Assembly (NCBI RefSeq): GCF_003205835.1
Contig: NZ_CP029773.1
Location: forward strand, 2,016,501 to 2,080,500
Source: Stenotrophomonas maltophilia
Lineage (GTDB): Bacteria; Pseudomonadota; Gammaproteobacteria; Xanthomonadales; Xanthomonadaceae
Reading direction: 5' to 3'
DNA: 64,000 bases
Shown here: positions 1-8,853 of the stretch, piece by piece
Layout: each line of letters starts with the position of its first letter
Position numbering within the stretch: position 1 is the first letter of the stretch
The notes under the pieces: generated by a model
Told to the model about the DNA's origin: nothing
Database searches by the model: none
What the model saw: the letters and a program-made list of their open reading frames with translations, nothing else
Position numbers and translations under genes: made by a program

Positions 1-269
1 CTGATCTGCAGCGGCTCGGACACGGCACGCAGGTTCTGCATCAGTTGTGCGGTGCAGGCGGCATCCGCGCGCGCCTCGTGGTCGAGCGCGGCGGCGATGC
101 CGGCACCGCGCGCGAAGCCGTTGGCAATGTCGGTGGGATGCTGTGCGGTGGAGACCGCAACCAGATGAGCCTGCTGCACCTGCGCAAGGTGCGCGGCGAT
201 GTTCAGAACGCGGTGCCCGGTGTCGCTGGCATCGAACAGCACAGCGATGTCGCGTAGTGGATGCAGCAT
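1..269 (-). CDS. Universal stress protein (UspA) family, 5' part only
   Basis: The reading frame begins at an ATG (complement 267-269) preceded by GGAGA at good spacing and runs off the left edge, so about 89 N-terminal residues are visible. The start MLHPLRDIAVLFDASD followed by a helix rich in Ala, His and Leu (RVLNIAAHLAQVQQAHLVAVS) fits the first beta-strand and helix of the UspA alpha/beta fold, whose members bind nucleotides and act in stress tolerance. The gene is divergent from the TetR-type gene at 441, and the shared 170-bp gap contains an inverted repeat, so the regulator may control it. The family call rests on a fragment and is moderate. Confidence 0.55.
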   Translation of the reverse strand, partial: MLHPLRDIAVLFDASDTGHRVLNIAAHLAQVQQAHLVAVSTAQHPTDIANGFARGAGIAAALDHEARADAACTAQLMQNLRAVSEPLQI

Positions 270-365
270 GGCGTTGTCTCCTTCGATGCCTGTGACGCGT
301 TCCCTGCCGTGCACCGACCCGGGTGCACCGGACGCATCCCTGTTTTAGCGCATCGGTGATCCGAA

Positions 366-403
366 TGAATCATCTTTGATTCAGTTTATTAATTGGTGAT
401 TCA
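366..403. promoter_or_regulatory. Putative TetR-type operator: TGAATCA-4-TGATTCA plus a third half-site
   Basis: TGAATCA at 366-372 and TGATTCA at 377-383 form an 18-bp inverted repeat with a 4-bp spacer. A third TGATTCA lies at 397-403, exactly 20 bp after the second. The sites are AT-rich in a GC-rich gap between the divergent Usp and TetR genes, the usual position for TetR autoregulation. Binding is inferred. Confidence 0.55.
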
Positions 404-440
404 TGCTAGCGTGAGGGCGAACCCACTTCTCAGCGCTATC

Positions 441-1007
441 ATGCGACCTGCCGCAGCACGTACCCGCCGCGACCTGCCCCACGCACTGGCGGCCACCCTG
501 GTCAGCCATCCACGCTGCACGCTCAGCGAACTGGCACGGGGGGCGGGTATCAGCCGTGCGACCCTGTACCGGTTTGCGCCCACCCGGGAGGCGATCGACG
601 AGGCATTGTTCGCGGCTGGCTTCGAGCGCGTGGAAGCGGCGGCGGTCTGGTTCGACGATGGCGCGGATGCACGGCAGGTACTGCAGCAGGTCACCGCCAC
701 GCTGCTGGCGGACTGGGAGCTGGTGACGCTGCTGTTCGCGCGGATGATGGAAGAGCAGCAGCGCCAGGGTGACCTGCATCTGCTGCCGGAGCGCTGGGCG
801 CCGATCGGTGAGCGTTTCGAGGCGTTTTTCCTGCGCGGTCAGAAGGCCGGCGTGTTCAACGTCGAGTTCAGTGCGGTGTGGTTGGCCGATTTCTACTGGA
901 CCTGCTTCTACGGCATCACCTGGTCACTCGCACGCGGTCGGCTGGCCCCGGCCATGGCCGCCTCCACGCTGCTGGCGTCGTTCCAGCAGGGGGCAATGAA
1001 GCGATGA
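441..1007 (+). CDS. TetR/AcrR family transcriptional regulator
   Basis: A 188-residue protein from the ATG at 441. The N-terminal helix-turn-helix is clear (TLSELARGAGISRATLYRFAPTREAIDEALF), followed by a helical ligand and dimerisation domain typical of TetR regulators. A longer reading from TTG at 393 would run through the repeated TGATTCA sites and has no ribosome-binding site, so 441 is preferred, although its own ribosome-binding site is weak. It lies divergent from the Usp gene and convergent with the response regulator at 1039. The ligand is unknown, and the operator at 366-403 is its likely target. Confidence 0.85.
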   Translation: MRPAAARTRRDLPHALAATLVSHPRCTLSELARGAGISRATLYRFAPTREAIDEALFAAGFERVEAAAVWFDDGADARQVLQQVTATLLADWELVTLLFARMMEEQQRQGDLHLLPERWAPIGERFEAFFLRGQKAGVFNVEFSAVWLADFYWTCFYGITWSLARGRLAPAMAASTLLASFQQGAMKR

Positions 1008-1038
1008 GCCTCCCGCTAGCTCTTGGATGCAGGTGCGC

Positions 1039-1398
1039 TTACGCCTGCTTCAACAACTGCACCAGCTGGCGCAGGCGGTACGGCTTGGGCAGGAATTCCA
1101 CCTGTTCCGGCAGGGGCGGCAGCTGCGAGCGCGCATAACCGGACGACAGGATCATCCGTGCCTGCGGCTGCTCGCGTGCCACGTGCTCGCTCAGCTCGAT
1201 GCCGGACATGCCGTTGGGCATGCTGACGTCGCTGAACACCACGTCGAAGCGCGCTTCGCCCTTGAGCAGTTCCGCCGCCTCGTGACCATCGGCAGTGGTG
1301 GCCACCTCGATGCCGAGATCGCGCAGGGCCAGGCCGATCATCTCGCGAAGATCGGTCTGGTCTTCGACCATCAGAACGCGGATCGGGTCATCGGTCAT
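1039..1398 (-). CDS. Single-domain response regulator (receiver only)
   Basis: A 119-residue CheY-like receiver with no output domain. It shows the acidic pocket (VEDQTD near residue 11), phospho-acceptor Asp57 in VVFSDVSMPN, and Lys in EFLPKPY near the C-terminus. The ATG at 1398 is chosen because it matches the start of the domain and has AGGA upstream. The gene overlaps the end of the kinase at 1388-2551 by 11 bases, so the two are almost certainly one transcript and one phosphorelay pair. With no DNA-binding domain, it probably signals through protein contact or passes phosphate on. Confidence 0.88.
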   Translation of the reverse strand: MTDDPIRVLMVEDQTDLREMIGLALRDLGIEVATTADGHEAAELLKGEARFDVVFSDVSMPNGMSGIELSEHVAREQPQARMILSSGYARSQLPPLPEQVEFLPKPYRLRQLVQLLKQA

Positions 1399-2551
1399 GG
1401 AGTGATTCCTCTGTTGCGGGTAGCAGCAGGCTGACCGTGGTGCCGACACCGGGCGTGGTGGACACGTCGACGAAGCCGCCGCTTTGGGTGGTGAATCCGA
1501 ACACCTGGCTCAGGCCCAGGCCGCTGCCCTTGCCGATGTCCTTGGTGGTGAAGAAGGGTTCGCTGGCGCGCTCGGCGATGTCGGCGGCCATGCCATGGCC
1601 TTCGTCGCAGACGCTGAGGGTGACATAGCCGCGTTGCAGGGTAGCGTCCGCATCCGGGTCGAGCCGATGTTCCAGTGCGGTGCCGATCAGGATGCGGCCG
1701 CCGTCGACGGTGGCTTCCACGGCATTGGCCACCAGGTTGGTCAGGGCGGCCTGCAGCTGCATCGCATCGGTGCTCACCTGCGGCAGGCCCGGCGTGAGGC
1801 GGGCGTCCAGCGTTACCGTGGGCGGGCAGGCGCGCTGCAGGTCCGGCAGCCATTGCCGTACCAGCGCATTGATGTCCACAGGTTCGCGGATCAGGGTCTG
1901 GCCGGTGCTGAAGGCCAGCAGCTGGCGGGTCAGCAGGGCACCGCGGTCGGTGGCGGCCTGGGCAGCGTCCAGCAGCTCGGCGGCGCGCACATCGTCACCG
2001 CTGACGCGCAGGGACAGCAGGTCCAGTGCGTTGCCGATGGTGGTCAGCAGGTTGTTGAACTCGTGTGACAGCCCGCGGCTGAGCCGACCGACGGTCTCGA
2101 ACTGCTGGGTGTTGCGCAGCGCACGCTGGGCATCGCGCAGCAGTCGCTGTGCCTGCCATTGTTCGGTGATGTCGCGGGTGATCTTGACGAAGCCCAGCAG
2201 CTCGCCCGCTTCGACGACCGGCTCGATGACCACGCTGGCACGGAACGAGGAGCCATCGCGGCGCACCCGCCAGCCTTCACTGGCAACGTGGCCCTGCTGC
2301 GCTGCGAGGCGAAGCAGGCGCTGCGGTTCGCCGGCTTCGCGATCGGCAGACAGATAGAAGCGGCCAAAGTGCGTGCCGACCACTTCATCGGCTGAATAGC
2401 CCTTGATGCGCTCGGCGCCCGGGTTCCAGCTGCAGACGATGCCTTCGGGATCAAGCAGGTACAGCGCATGGTCGCGCACGCTGTCGATCAGCAGTCGCAG
2501 TTGTCGGGAAGGGTCCGTCAGCACGGACGTCGTAGAAGCGGCAGCGTCCAC
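1388..2551 (-). CDS. PAS-domain sensor histidine kinase
   Basis: A 387-residue soluble kinase. Residues about 15-135 form a PAS domain (LYLLDPEGIVCSWNPGAERI, ending in the PAC-like ITRDITEQ). The dimerisation H-box has His163 in LSHEFNN, followed by a HATPase domain with N box (LVANAVEA), G1 (DEGHGM) and G2 (GKGSGLGL). No membrane segment is evident, so it likely senses a cytoplasmic cue. The start is a GTG at 2551 with a weak ribosome-binding site. It is divergent from the large hybrid kinase at 2702, and the downstream receiver protein overlaps its 3' end. The signal sensed is unknown. Confidence 0.88.
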   Translation of the reverse strand: MDAAASTTSVLTDPSRQLRLLIDSVRDHALYLLDPEGIVCSWNPGAERIKGYSADEVVGTHFGRFYLSADREAGEPQRLLRLAAQQGHVASEGWRVRRDGSSFRASVVIEPVVEAGELLGFVKITRDITEQWQAQRLLRDAQRALRNTQQFETVGRLSRGLSHEFNNLLTTIGNALDLLSLRVSGDDVRAAELLDAAQAATDRGALLTRQLLAFSTGQTLIREPVDINALVRQWLPDLQRACPPTVTLDARLTPGLPQVSTDAMQLQAALTNLVANAVEATVDGGRILIGTALEHRLDPDADATLQRGYVTLSVCDEGHGMAADIAERASEPFFTTKDIGKGSGLGLSQVFGFTTQSGGFVDVSTTPGVGTTVSLLLPATEESLHDR

Positions 2552-2701
2552 GTGGAAATAAGTGTTACCCCTGAGAGGGACGTGAAGCTAGGCAGTGCAG
2601 CGTGAAGGATGCGTGCACGGCGAGCACGTGCCATAGGTCCTGTGCGGCTGAATGCGACACGGAGTACCATCACCCACCCTTTGCTTCTGGAACCGACCTG
2701 C

Positions 2702-5700
2702 ATGCGTCCTGGTGCGACCACGCGTGACCGCTGGATCTGGATGACCTCCGCCGTACTGCTGGCGGCGACCATCGCGCTGGAGCTGGTGGTGCCGTTGGGC
2801 TACGCGGTGTGGCTGGCCTATTTCCTGGCCGTGGGCGTGACGGTGTTCCAGCGCAGTGCGCGGGCGCCGTTCGTGGTCGCGGTGATCGCCTGTGTTCTGC
2901 TGGCGATTGGCTTCAACGTGGCGCCAGCCAGCAACAACTCGTCGTTCTCGTTCGTCAATCGCAGCATCGGTGGCTGCGCCTTCCTGATGATCGCGCTGAT
3001 CGTTTCCCGTGCCATCCAGGCACGGCGTGAGGCGATGCGTGCACTGTGGCTGCAGGAGGCCGAGAACGCGGTGGCGATGAGCCTGCGGGGCGACCTGGGC
3101 CCGGAGCAGATCGCCGAGGCGGCCGCGACCAGCCTGGGCGCGCAACTGGAGGCTGAGGTCGGTGCCATCTACCGCCTGGAAGGGGGGCGGCTGCAGCTGA
3201 CCGGTGGCCTGGCGTTGCCGGCCGGCATGCCGGCGTCGCTGGCGTTGCAGGAGGGGTTGGCCGGGCAGGTGGCCCGTGATGAACGCGTGCGTCACCTGCA
3301 TGGCGATGACGCAGTGATGCTTGAACTGCAGACCAGCCTGGGCCGGCTGCCGGTGCGCGAACGTATCCTGGCGCCGATCAGCAGTGACGGCGCGGTGGTC
3401 GGTGTGATTGAACTGGGCCGTGCGCGGGTGGGCGAGCAGCGCGAGCTGGATCGTGAGTTGCTGGAGCGTTGCGCCGAGACCATCGGCATGGCCCTGAGGG
3501 CCTCGTTGCTGCGTGCACAGCTGGTGGTGCTGTTGGAGGAATCGCAGCGCCAGGGTGAGGAGCTGCAGGCCCAGCAGGAAGAGTTGCGTGTGGCCAACGA
3601 GGAGCTGGAGGAGCAGAGCCGCAGCCTGCAGCACTCGCAGACCCATCTGGAAGAACAGCAGGCAGAGCTGGAACAGAGCAATGTCCAGCTGGAAGAGCGC
3701 ACCCACGAGCTGGAGGCGCAGAAGCAGGCGCTGCTGGTCGCGCAGGGCCAGCTGGTGCGCAACAGCAACGAACTGGCTGCGACCTCGCGTTACAAGTCCG
3801 AGTTCCTGGCCAACATGTCGCACGAACTGCGCACGCCGCTGAACAGCTCGCTGATCCTGGCCAAGCTGCTGGCCGACAACAAGGACGGCACGCTCACCGA
3901 AGAGCAGGTGAAGTATGCGCGCGCGATCCTGTCGTCCAACAACGACCTGCTGGCGCTGATCAACGACATCCTCGACCTGTCGCGCATCGAGGCCGGCCAC
4001 GTCGAGCTGGCGGACGAAGTGGTGGTGGTGGACAGCGTGCTGCAGCGCCTGCGTGAGACGTTCGAACCGATGGCACGGCAGAAGGGCCTGGCCCTGCAGG
4101 TCGAGGCCGATGCGCTGGCGCCGAGCCAGCTGGTGGCCGACAGCCAGCGCCTGCAGCAGATCCTGAAGAACCTGCTGGCCAATGCGCTGAAGTTCACCGA
4201 GCATGGCAAGGTCAGCCTGCATGTGCGTGCCGGCGGCAACGGCCGCATCCGTTTCGAGGTCTGCGACAGCGGCATCGGCATCGCCCGCGAGCAGCTGCAG
4301 GTCATCTTCGAGGCCTTCCGCCAGGCCGACGGCAGCACCCGCCGCCGTTACGGTGGCACCGGCCTGGGCCTGTCGATCTCGCGCGACCTCGCCGAGCGCA
4401 TGGGCGGCAGCATCCAGGTCGACAGCGAACCAGGTCGTGGCAGCTGCTTCATCCTGGAACTGCCGCTGCAGGGCGCGCCGGTTTCGGAGCCGGGCGAAGT
4501 GCCGGCCGCCGCCTCAATAGCGCCTGCGCCGCAGCCTGCGCCGCCGATCGCTGCGCGCACTGCTGTCGCACCGACCGTTGCATCCGTGGCGCCCGTCACC
4601 GCCAACGTGGCCGATGACCGTGGCCGCCGCCAGCGTGCCGGGCGCCTGATCCTGGCAGTGGAAGACGACGCCACGTTCGCCGAAGCGCTGGTGGCCCTGG
4701 CGCATGAACTGGATTTCGACTGCGTGGTGGCCGGGACTGCCGAAGAGGCACTGACCCTGGCCAGCGAGCTGCGCCCGAACGGCATCCTGTTGGATATCGG
4801 CCTGCCCGACGTGTCCGGCCTGAGCGTGCTGGAGCGCCTGAAGCGCAACCCCGAGACCCGCCACATCCCGGTGCATGTGGTCTCGGCGATGGATCGCAGC
4901 CAGGTGGCGCGCGAGCTGGGCGCGATTGGTTTTGCGATCAAGCCGACCACGCGCGAGCGGCTGGTGACGGCCATCGAGCAGCTGGAACAGACCAGCCAGC
5001 GCGACGTGCGGCGCCTGCTGATCGTCGAGGACGACAGCGAGCTGCGCCACAACCTGGAACTGCTGCTGGGCCGCGAGCAGCTGCAGATCGTCGCAGTGGG
5101 CACCCTGGCCGGTGCGCTGGAACAGCTCAGTACGGTCACCTTCGACTGCATGGTGATGGACCTGTCGCTGCCGGATGGCAGTGGCTACGACCTGCTCGAG
5201 CACATGGCCGGCAACGATGACGTCGGCTTCCCGCCGGTGATCGTCTACACCGGCCGCGCGCTCAGCCGCGAGGAAGAACAGCGCCTGCGCCGCTACTCCA
5301 AGAGCATCATCATCAAGGGCGCGCGCTCGCCCGAGCGACTGCTGGACGAAGTGACCCTGTTCCTGCACAGCGTCGAGGCCAGCCTGCCGAGCGACCAGCA
5401 GCGCCTGCTGCGCGAGGCCCGCCGTCGCGACACCGTCCTCGATGGCCGGACCGTGCTGCTGGCCGAGGACGATGTGCGCAACATCTTCGCGTTGTCCAGC
5501 GTGCTTGAGCCGCTGGGCGTGACCCTGGAGATCGCACGCAACGGCCAGGAAGCGGTGGATCGCCTGGCCGAACGCGAGGTCGACCTGGTGCTGATGGACA
5601 TCATGATGCCGGAGAAGGATGGCCTGGCGGCGATGCGTGAGATCCGTGCGCAGCGGCATCTGCAGGACCTGCCGATCATCGCGTTGACCGCCAAGGCGAT

Positions 5701-5812
5701 GCCGGACGACCGTGAGCGTTGCCTGCAGGCCGGCGCCAACGACTACATCGCCAAGCCCATCGACGTCGACAAACTGGTTTCGCTGTGCCGGGTCTGGTGC
5801 TCGCGGCAATGA
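2702..5812 (+). CDS. Membrane hybrid histidine kinase with GAF, coiled coil and three receiver domains
   Basis: A protein of 1036 residues from ATG 2702; an ATG at 2609 is in frame but adds a sequence without family character. Three or four N-terminal membrane segments lie at about residues 10-110, then a GAF-like domain (about 130-270), a long Gln/Glu-rich signalling coiled coil (about 280-365), HisKA with His374 in MSHELRTP, and HATPase with G boxes DSGIGI and GGTGLGLS. Three receivers follow with acceptors Asp698, Asp820 and Asp966, separated after the ATPase by a Pro/Ala linker. Its stop overlaps the CheR start (ATGA), so it heads a coupled four-gene unit. The stimulus is unknown. Confidence 0.9.
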   Translation: MRPGATTRDRWIWMTSAVLLAATIALELVVPLGYAVWLAYFLAVGVTVFQRSARAPFVVAVIACVLLAIGFNVAPASNNSSFSFVNRSIGGCAFLMIALIVSRAIQARREAMRALWLQEAENAVAMSLRGDLGPEQIAEAAATSLGAQLEAEVGAIYRLEGGRLQLTGGLALPAGMPASLALQEGLAGQVARDERVRHLHGDDAVMLELQTSLGRLPVRERILAPISSDGAVVGVIELGRARVGEQRELDRELLERCAETIGMALRASLLRAQLVVLLEESQRQGEELQAQQEELRVANEELEEQSRSLQHSQTHLEEQQAELEQSNVQLEERTHELEAQKQALLVAQGQLVRNSNELAATSRYKSEFLANMSHELRTPLNSSLILAKLLADNKDGTLTEEQVKYARAILSSNNDLLALINDILDLSRIEAGHVELADEVVVVDSVLQRLRETFEPMARQKGLALQVEADALAPSQLVADSQRLQQILKNLLANALKFTEHGKVSLHVRAGGNGRIRFEVCDSGIGIAREQLQVIFEAFRQADGSTRRRYGGTGLGLSISRDLAERMGGSIQVDSEPGRGSCFILELPLQGAPVSEPGEVPAAASIAPAPQPAPPIAARTAVAPTVASVAPVTANVADDRGRRQRAGRLILAVEDDATFAEALVALAHELDFDCVVAGTAEEALTLASELRPNGILLDIGLPDVSGLSVLERLKRNPETRHIPVHVVSAMDRSQVARELGAIGFAIKPTTRERLVTAIEQLEQTSQRDVRRLLIVEDDSELRHNLELLLGREQLQIVAVGTLAGALEQLSTVTFDCMVMDLSLPDGSGYDLLEHMAGNDDVGFPPVIVYTGRALSREEEQRLRRYSKSIIIKGARSPERLLDEVTLFLHSVEASLPSDQQRLLREARRRDTVLDGRTVLLAEDDVRNIFALSSVLEPLGVTLEIARNGQEAVDRLAEREVDLVLMDIMMPEKDGLAAMREIRAQRHLQDLPIIALTAKAMPDDRERCLQAGANDYIAKPIDVDKLVSLCRVWCSRQ

Positions 5813-6633
5813 ACGAACAGGCGCTGTTCGACCTGGAACTGAAGGTCCTGCTGGAGGCGCTGTACCAGCGCTACCACTACGACTTCCGCAGCTATGCGGT
5901 GTCGTCGCTGCGGCGACGCATCCGCCAGGCCATGCAGCGCTACGAGTGCGAGCGCCTGGTCGACCTGCAGCATCGCCTGCTGCACGAGCCGGAGCTGTTC
6001 GCGCAGGCGATGCAGTTCTTCACCGTGCAGGTCTCGGAGATGTTCCGTGACCCCGCGTATTTCCGTGAGCTGCGCGAGCAGGTGGTACCGGTGCTGCGCA
6101 CCTATCCATCGGTGAAACTGTGGGTGGCTGGCTGCAGCACCGGCGAAGAAGTGTGGTCGCTGGCGATCCTGCTGCACGAGGAGGGCCTGCTTGAACGCAG
6201 CATCCTCTATGCCACCGACATCAACCCGGCGGCGCTGGCTACTGCCGAAGCCGGGGCCTACGGCATCGATCGGATGGCGCAGTTCAGCCGCAACTATCTG
6301 GCGGCCGGTGGCACGGCGTCACTGTCCGACTATTACGCCACGGCCTACGACGGCGCGGTGTTCGATCGCCAGCTGCGTCGCAACGTGGTGTTCGCCGACC
6401 ACAGCCTCGCCACCGATACCGTGTTCTCCGAAGTGCACCTGGTGTCGTGCCGCAATGTGCTGATCTATTTCAACCGCGACCTGCAGGATCGCGCGGTGGG
6501 CCTGTTCCGTGAAGCGCTGGTACATCGCGGATTCCTGGGCCTTGGCAGCAAGGAGTCGCTGCAGTTCGGGCGCCACCACGATGCCTTCGAGGTCTGCTCG
6601 CGCGAGCACCGCCTGTACCGGAAGGTTTCCTGA
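5809..6633 (+). CDS. CheR-type protein-glutamate methyltransferase
   Basis: A 274-residue CheR-family enzyme that uses S-adenosylmethionine to methylate glutamates, classically on chemoreceptors. The N-terminal helical domain contains YDFRSYAVSSLRRRIRQAM, and the SAM-binding motif is WVAGCSTGEEVWSLA, followed by ATDINPAAL and a late SCRNVLIYF segment typical of CheR. The ATG overlaps the upstream kinase stop by four bases and the stop overlaps the cheB-like start. No chemoreceptor gene is present here, so the target may be the hybrid kinase itself or an unlinked receptor. This arrangement is seen in kinase-linked CheR/CheB systems. Confidence 0.9.
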   Translation: MNEQALFDLELKVLLEALYQRYHYDFRSYAVSSLRRRIRQAMQRYECERLVDLQHRLLHEPELFAQAMQFFTVQVSEMFRDPAYFRELREQVVPVLRTYPSVKLWVAGCSTGEEVWSLAILLHEEGLLERSILYATDINPAALATAEAGAYGIDRMAQFSRNYLAAGGTASLSDYYATAYDGAVFDRQLRRNVVFADHSLATDTVFSEVHLVSCRNVLIYFNRDLQDRAVGLFREALVHRGFLGLGSKESLQFGRHHDAFEVCSREHRLYRKVS

Positions 6634-7208
6634 TGGCGGTGCAGTCTCGCCCTGCGGTGGTGGTGGTCGGCGCCTCCGCAGGAGGTGTTGCCGCGCTGCA
6701 GGCGGTGCTGGGTGCACTTCCGGCCCGGCTGCCGGCGCCGGTGCTGGCCGTGCTGCACCTGCCGCGTGATCGCACCAGCCGCATTGCCGAGGTGCTGGCG
6801 CCGTACTGCGCGCTGCCGGTGCGCGAGGCGGAGGACAAGCAACCGCTGCAGCCGGGCACGGTGACGTTCGCGCCTCCGGATTACCACCTGCTGGTGGAGG
6901 ATGCCGGCTCGGTGGCGCTCTCGGTGGATGCGCCGGTGCTGTTCTCGCGCCCGGCCATCGACCCGCTGTTCGAATCGGCCGCCGCGGTGTTCGGTGCGCA
7001 GGTACTGGCGCTGCTGCTGACCGGTGCCAGCAGCGATGGCAGTGAAGGCGTGGCCGCGGTACGCGCCGCCGGTGGCCGTGCCTGGCTGCAATGTCCCGAG
7101 GAGGCCGAGGCATCGATGATGCCGGCCTCCGCCCTGCAGCGCGCCGGTGCCGATGCCGTGCTGCCCCTTGAACTGATGTGTCGTCGCCTGAAGGAGTTGT
7201 TTGCATGA
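6633..7208 (+). CDS. CheB-type methylesterase domain protein without receiver
   Basis: A 191-residue protein made only of the CheB catalytic domain. The Ser-His-Asp triad is visible: Ser15 in VVGASAGG, His42 in VLHLPRDRTSR and Asp135 in LLTGASSDGSEG. Classical CheB has an N-terminal receiver that gates activity; here it is absent, so control must come from another protein, possibly a receiver of the neighbouring kinases. The start shares TGATG with the CheR stop, and its stop overlaps the next start (ATGA). Confidence 0.9.
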   Translation: MAVQSRPAVVVVGASAGGVAALQAVLGALPARLPAPVLAVLHLPRDRTSRIAEVLAPYCALPVREAEDKQPLQPGTVTFAPPDYHLLVEDAGSVALSVDAPVLFSRPAIDPLFESAAAVFGAQVLALLLTGASSDGSEGVAAVRAAGGRAWLQCPEEAEASMMPASALQRAGADAVLPLELMCRRLKELFA

Positions 7209-8338
7209 ACCTGTTGCCACCGGACCCTGCGCAGTCGCAGTCCCCGGTCAACCTGCTGATCGTCGATGACGTGCCGCAGAACCTGGTGGCCATGCAGGCG
7301 CTGCTGCAGCGCGAGGGCGTGAATCTGCTGCTGGCCGGTTCCGGCGCGCAGGCGCTTGAGCTGCTGCTCGAGCACGAGGTTGCACTGGCCCTGCTGGACG
7401 TGCACATGCCGGAGATCGATGGCTTCACCCTGGCCGAGCTGATGCGCGGTTCGCATCGCAGCCGCACGGTGCCGATCATCTTCCTGACCGCCTCGCCGGA
7501 CGATCCGCTGCGTGCGTTCAAGGGTTACGAAACCGGCGCGGTCGACTTCCTGCACAAGCCGGTGGCGCCGCAGGTGATCCTGAGCAAGGTCAATGTCTTC
7601 ATCGAGCTGTACCAGCAGCGGCAGCTGCTGAAGGCGCGCAACGAGGCGCTGGAACGCGCGCTCAAGCTCAACGAGACGATGGCCGCCGTGCTGACCCACG
7701 ACCTGCGTACGCCGCTGTCGGCCATCCTGCTGTGTGCGGACAAGCTGGCGCTGGAGCTGCCGGAGGACAATACGGGGGCACAGCAGACGCTGCAGTTCCT
7801 GGAGGCCAGCACCCTGCGCATGGCGCGGATGGTGGAGCAGTTGCTGGACTTCTCGCGTATCCGCAGCGGCGGCCTGCGACTGCAGGCGACCGCCTGTGAC
7901 CTGCGCGAGGTCACTCACGCGGTGATCGCCGAAGCGGGCAGTGCCCATGGCCATGAACGCATCCGCCTGGACGTCGTCGGCGATACCCGGCTGCAGGGCG
8001 ATATGGATCGCCTGGGCCAGATCGTGGCCAACCTGGTGGGCAACGCGTTGACCCATGGCAGCGAAGCGCTGGTGCAGCTGGATGGAAATGACGCCCGCAC
8101 CGTCGTGCTGCGGGTAAGCAATGCCGGCCACATCGATGACGCGCTGCTGCCGCGGCTGTTCGAGCCGTTCAAGGCCAGCTTCCACCAGAGCAAGGGTCTG
8201 GGCCTCGGCCTGTATATCGTGGATCAGTTCGTCCGCGCCCATGGCGGTCGCATCGGCGCACGCAACGAGGCCGGGCAGGTGGTGTTCGAGGCGGCCCTGC
8301 CGCGTCGATGGGATGGAGCCGGCGCGGTCGCAACCTGA
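7205..8338 (+). CDS. Receiver-histidine kinase fusion (REC-HisKA-HATPase)
   Basis: A 377-residue protein whose receiver comes first (residues about 15-135, VDDVPQN acidic pocket, acceptor Asp65 in ALLDVHMPE, Lys in FLHKPV), then HisKA with His165 in VLTHDLRTP and a HATPase with N box (IVANLVGNAL) and G2 (SKGLGLGLYIV). There are no membrane segments. The start ATGA overlaps the cheB-like stop. The order suggests it receives phosphate from the upstream hybrid kinase and then signals onward, closing a kinase-CheR-CheB-kinase circuit. This flow is inferred from order only. Confidence 0.9.
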   Translation: MNLLPPDPAQSQSPVNLLIVDDVPQNLVAMQALLQREGVNLLLAGSGAQALELLLEHEVALALLDVHMPEIDGFTLAELMRGSHRSRTVPIIFLTASPDDPLRAFKGYETGAVDFLHKPVAPQVILSKVNVFIELYQQRQLLKARNEALERALKLNETMAAVLTHDLRTPLSAILLCADKLALELPEDNTGAQQTLQFLEASTLRMARMVEQLLDFSRIRSGGLRLQATACDLREVTHAVIAEAGSAHGHERIRLDVVGDTRLQGDMDRLGQIVANLVGNALTHGSEALVQLDGNDARTVVLRVSNAGHIDDALLPRLFEPFKASFHQSKGLGLGLYIVDQFVRAHGGRIGARNEAGQVVFEAALPRRWDGAGAVAT

Positions 8339-8421
8339 ATTCTTCAGGAAGTGCGCGGGTGTATTGAGACGGGCTCGTCCGCAACTGCTACCGTGGGTTC
8401 ACACCCAGCCAAGGAAGCACC

Positions 8422-8850
8422 ATGCCATTGCGTGCCATCGCCTACGTCAGCCGGGCGCTGCCGGAGCTCTCCGTCGAACGGCTGCAGGCGCTGGTCGAAG
8501 ACGCGGCACGCTTCAACAAGCTGGCCGGGGTGACCGGTGTGCTGCTGCATGATGGCGATCGTTTCCTGCAGTACATCGAGGGGCCGCCGGACGGTATCGA
8601 CTCGGTCTACGAGCGCATCCTGCAGGCCGGCAGCCACATCGACATCATCGAACTTGCGCGTGGCCGTCTCGGTCAGCGCCAGTTTCCGTACTGGTCGATG
8701 CGCGCGTTGCCGGTGGATGCAACGCTGCTGCGCCAGCTGTCTTCCAGCGACTGGTCGGGGTTCACCCGTGCCCTGCAGGGCGACCGATCGGCCCCCACGC
8801 CGGTGGACCTGCTCGACCAGGTGGTGCAGCCGGCGCTGAATGCCGGTTGA
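8422..8850 (+). CDS. BLUF-domain blue-light photoreceptor
   Basis: A 142-residue protein consisting almost wholly of one BLUF (flavin-binding) domain. The residues of the flavin hydrogen-bond network fall at the canonical positions: Tyr8, Asn32, Gln50, Trp91 and Met93, in AYVS, FNKLAGVTG, FLQYIEGP and FPYWSM. A short C-terminal helical tail follows, and no output enzyme is fused. BLUF proteins of this size act by light-dependent contact with a partner. The start has AAGGAAG upstream. It follows the signalling operon by 83 bp and may use TTGAGA near 8369 as a promoter element. It is convergent with the BigR-like gene. Confidence 0.93.
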   Translation: MPLRAIAYVSRALPELSVERLQALVEDAARFNKLAGVTGVLLHDGDRFLQYIEGPPDGIDSVYERILQAGSHIDIIELARGRLGQRQFPYWSMRALPVDATLLRQLSSSDWSGFTRALQGDRSAPTPVDLLDQVVQPALNAG

Positions 8851-8853
8851 GAT

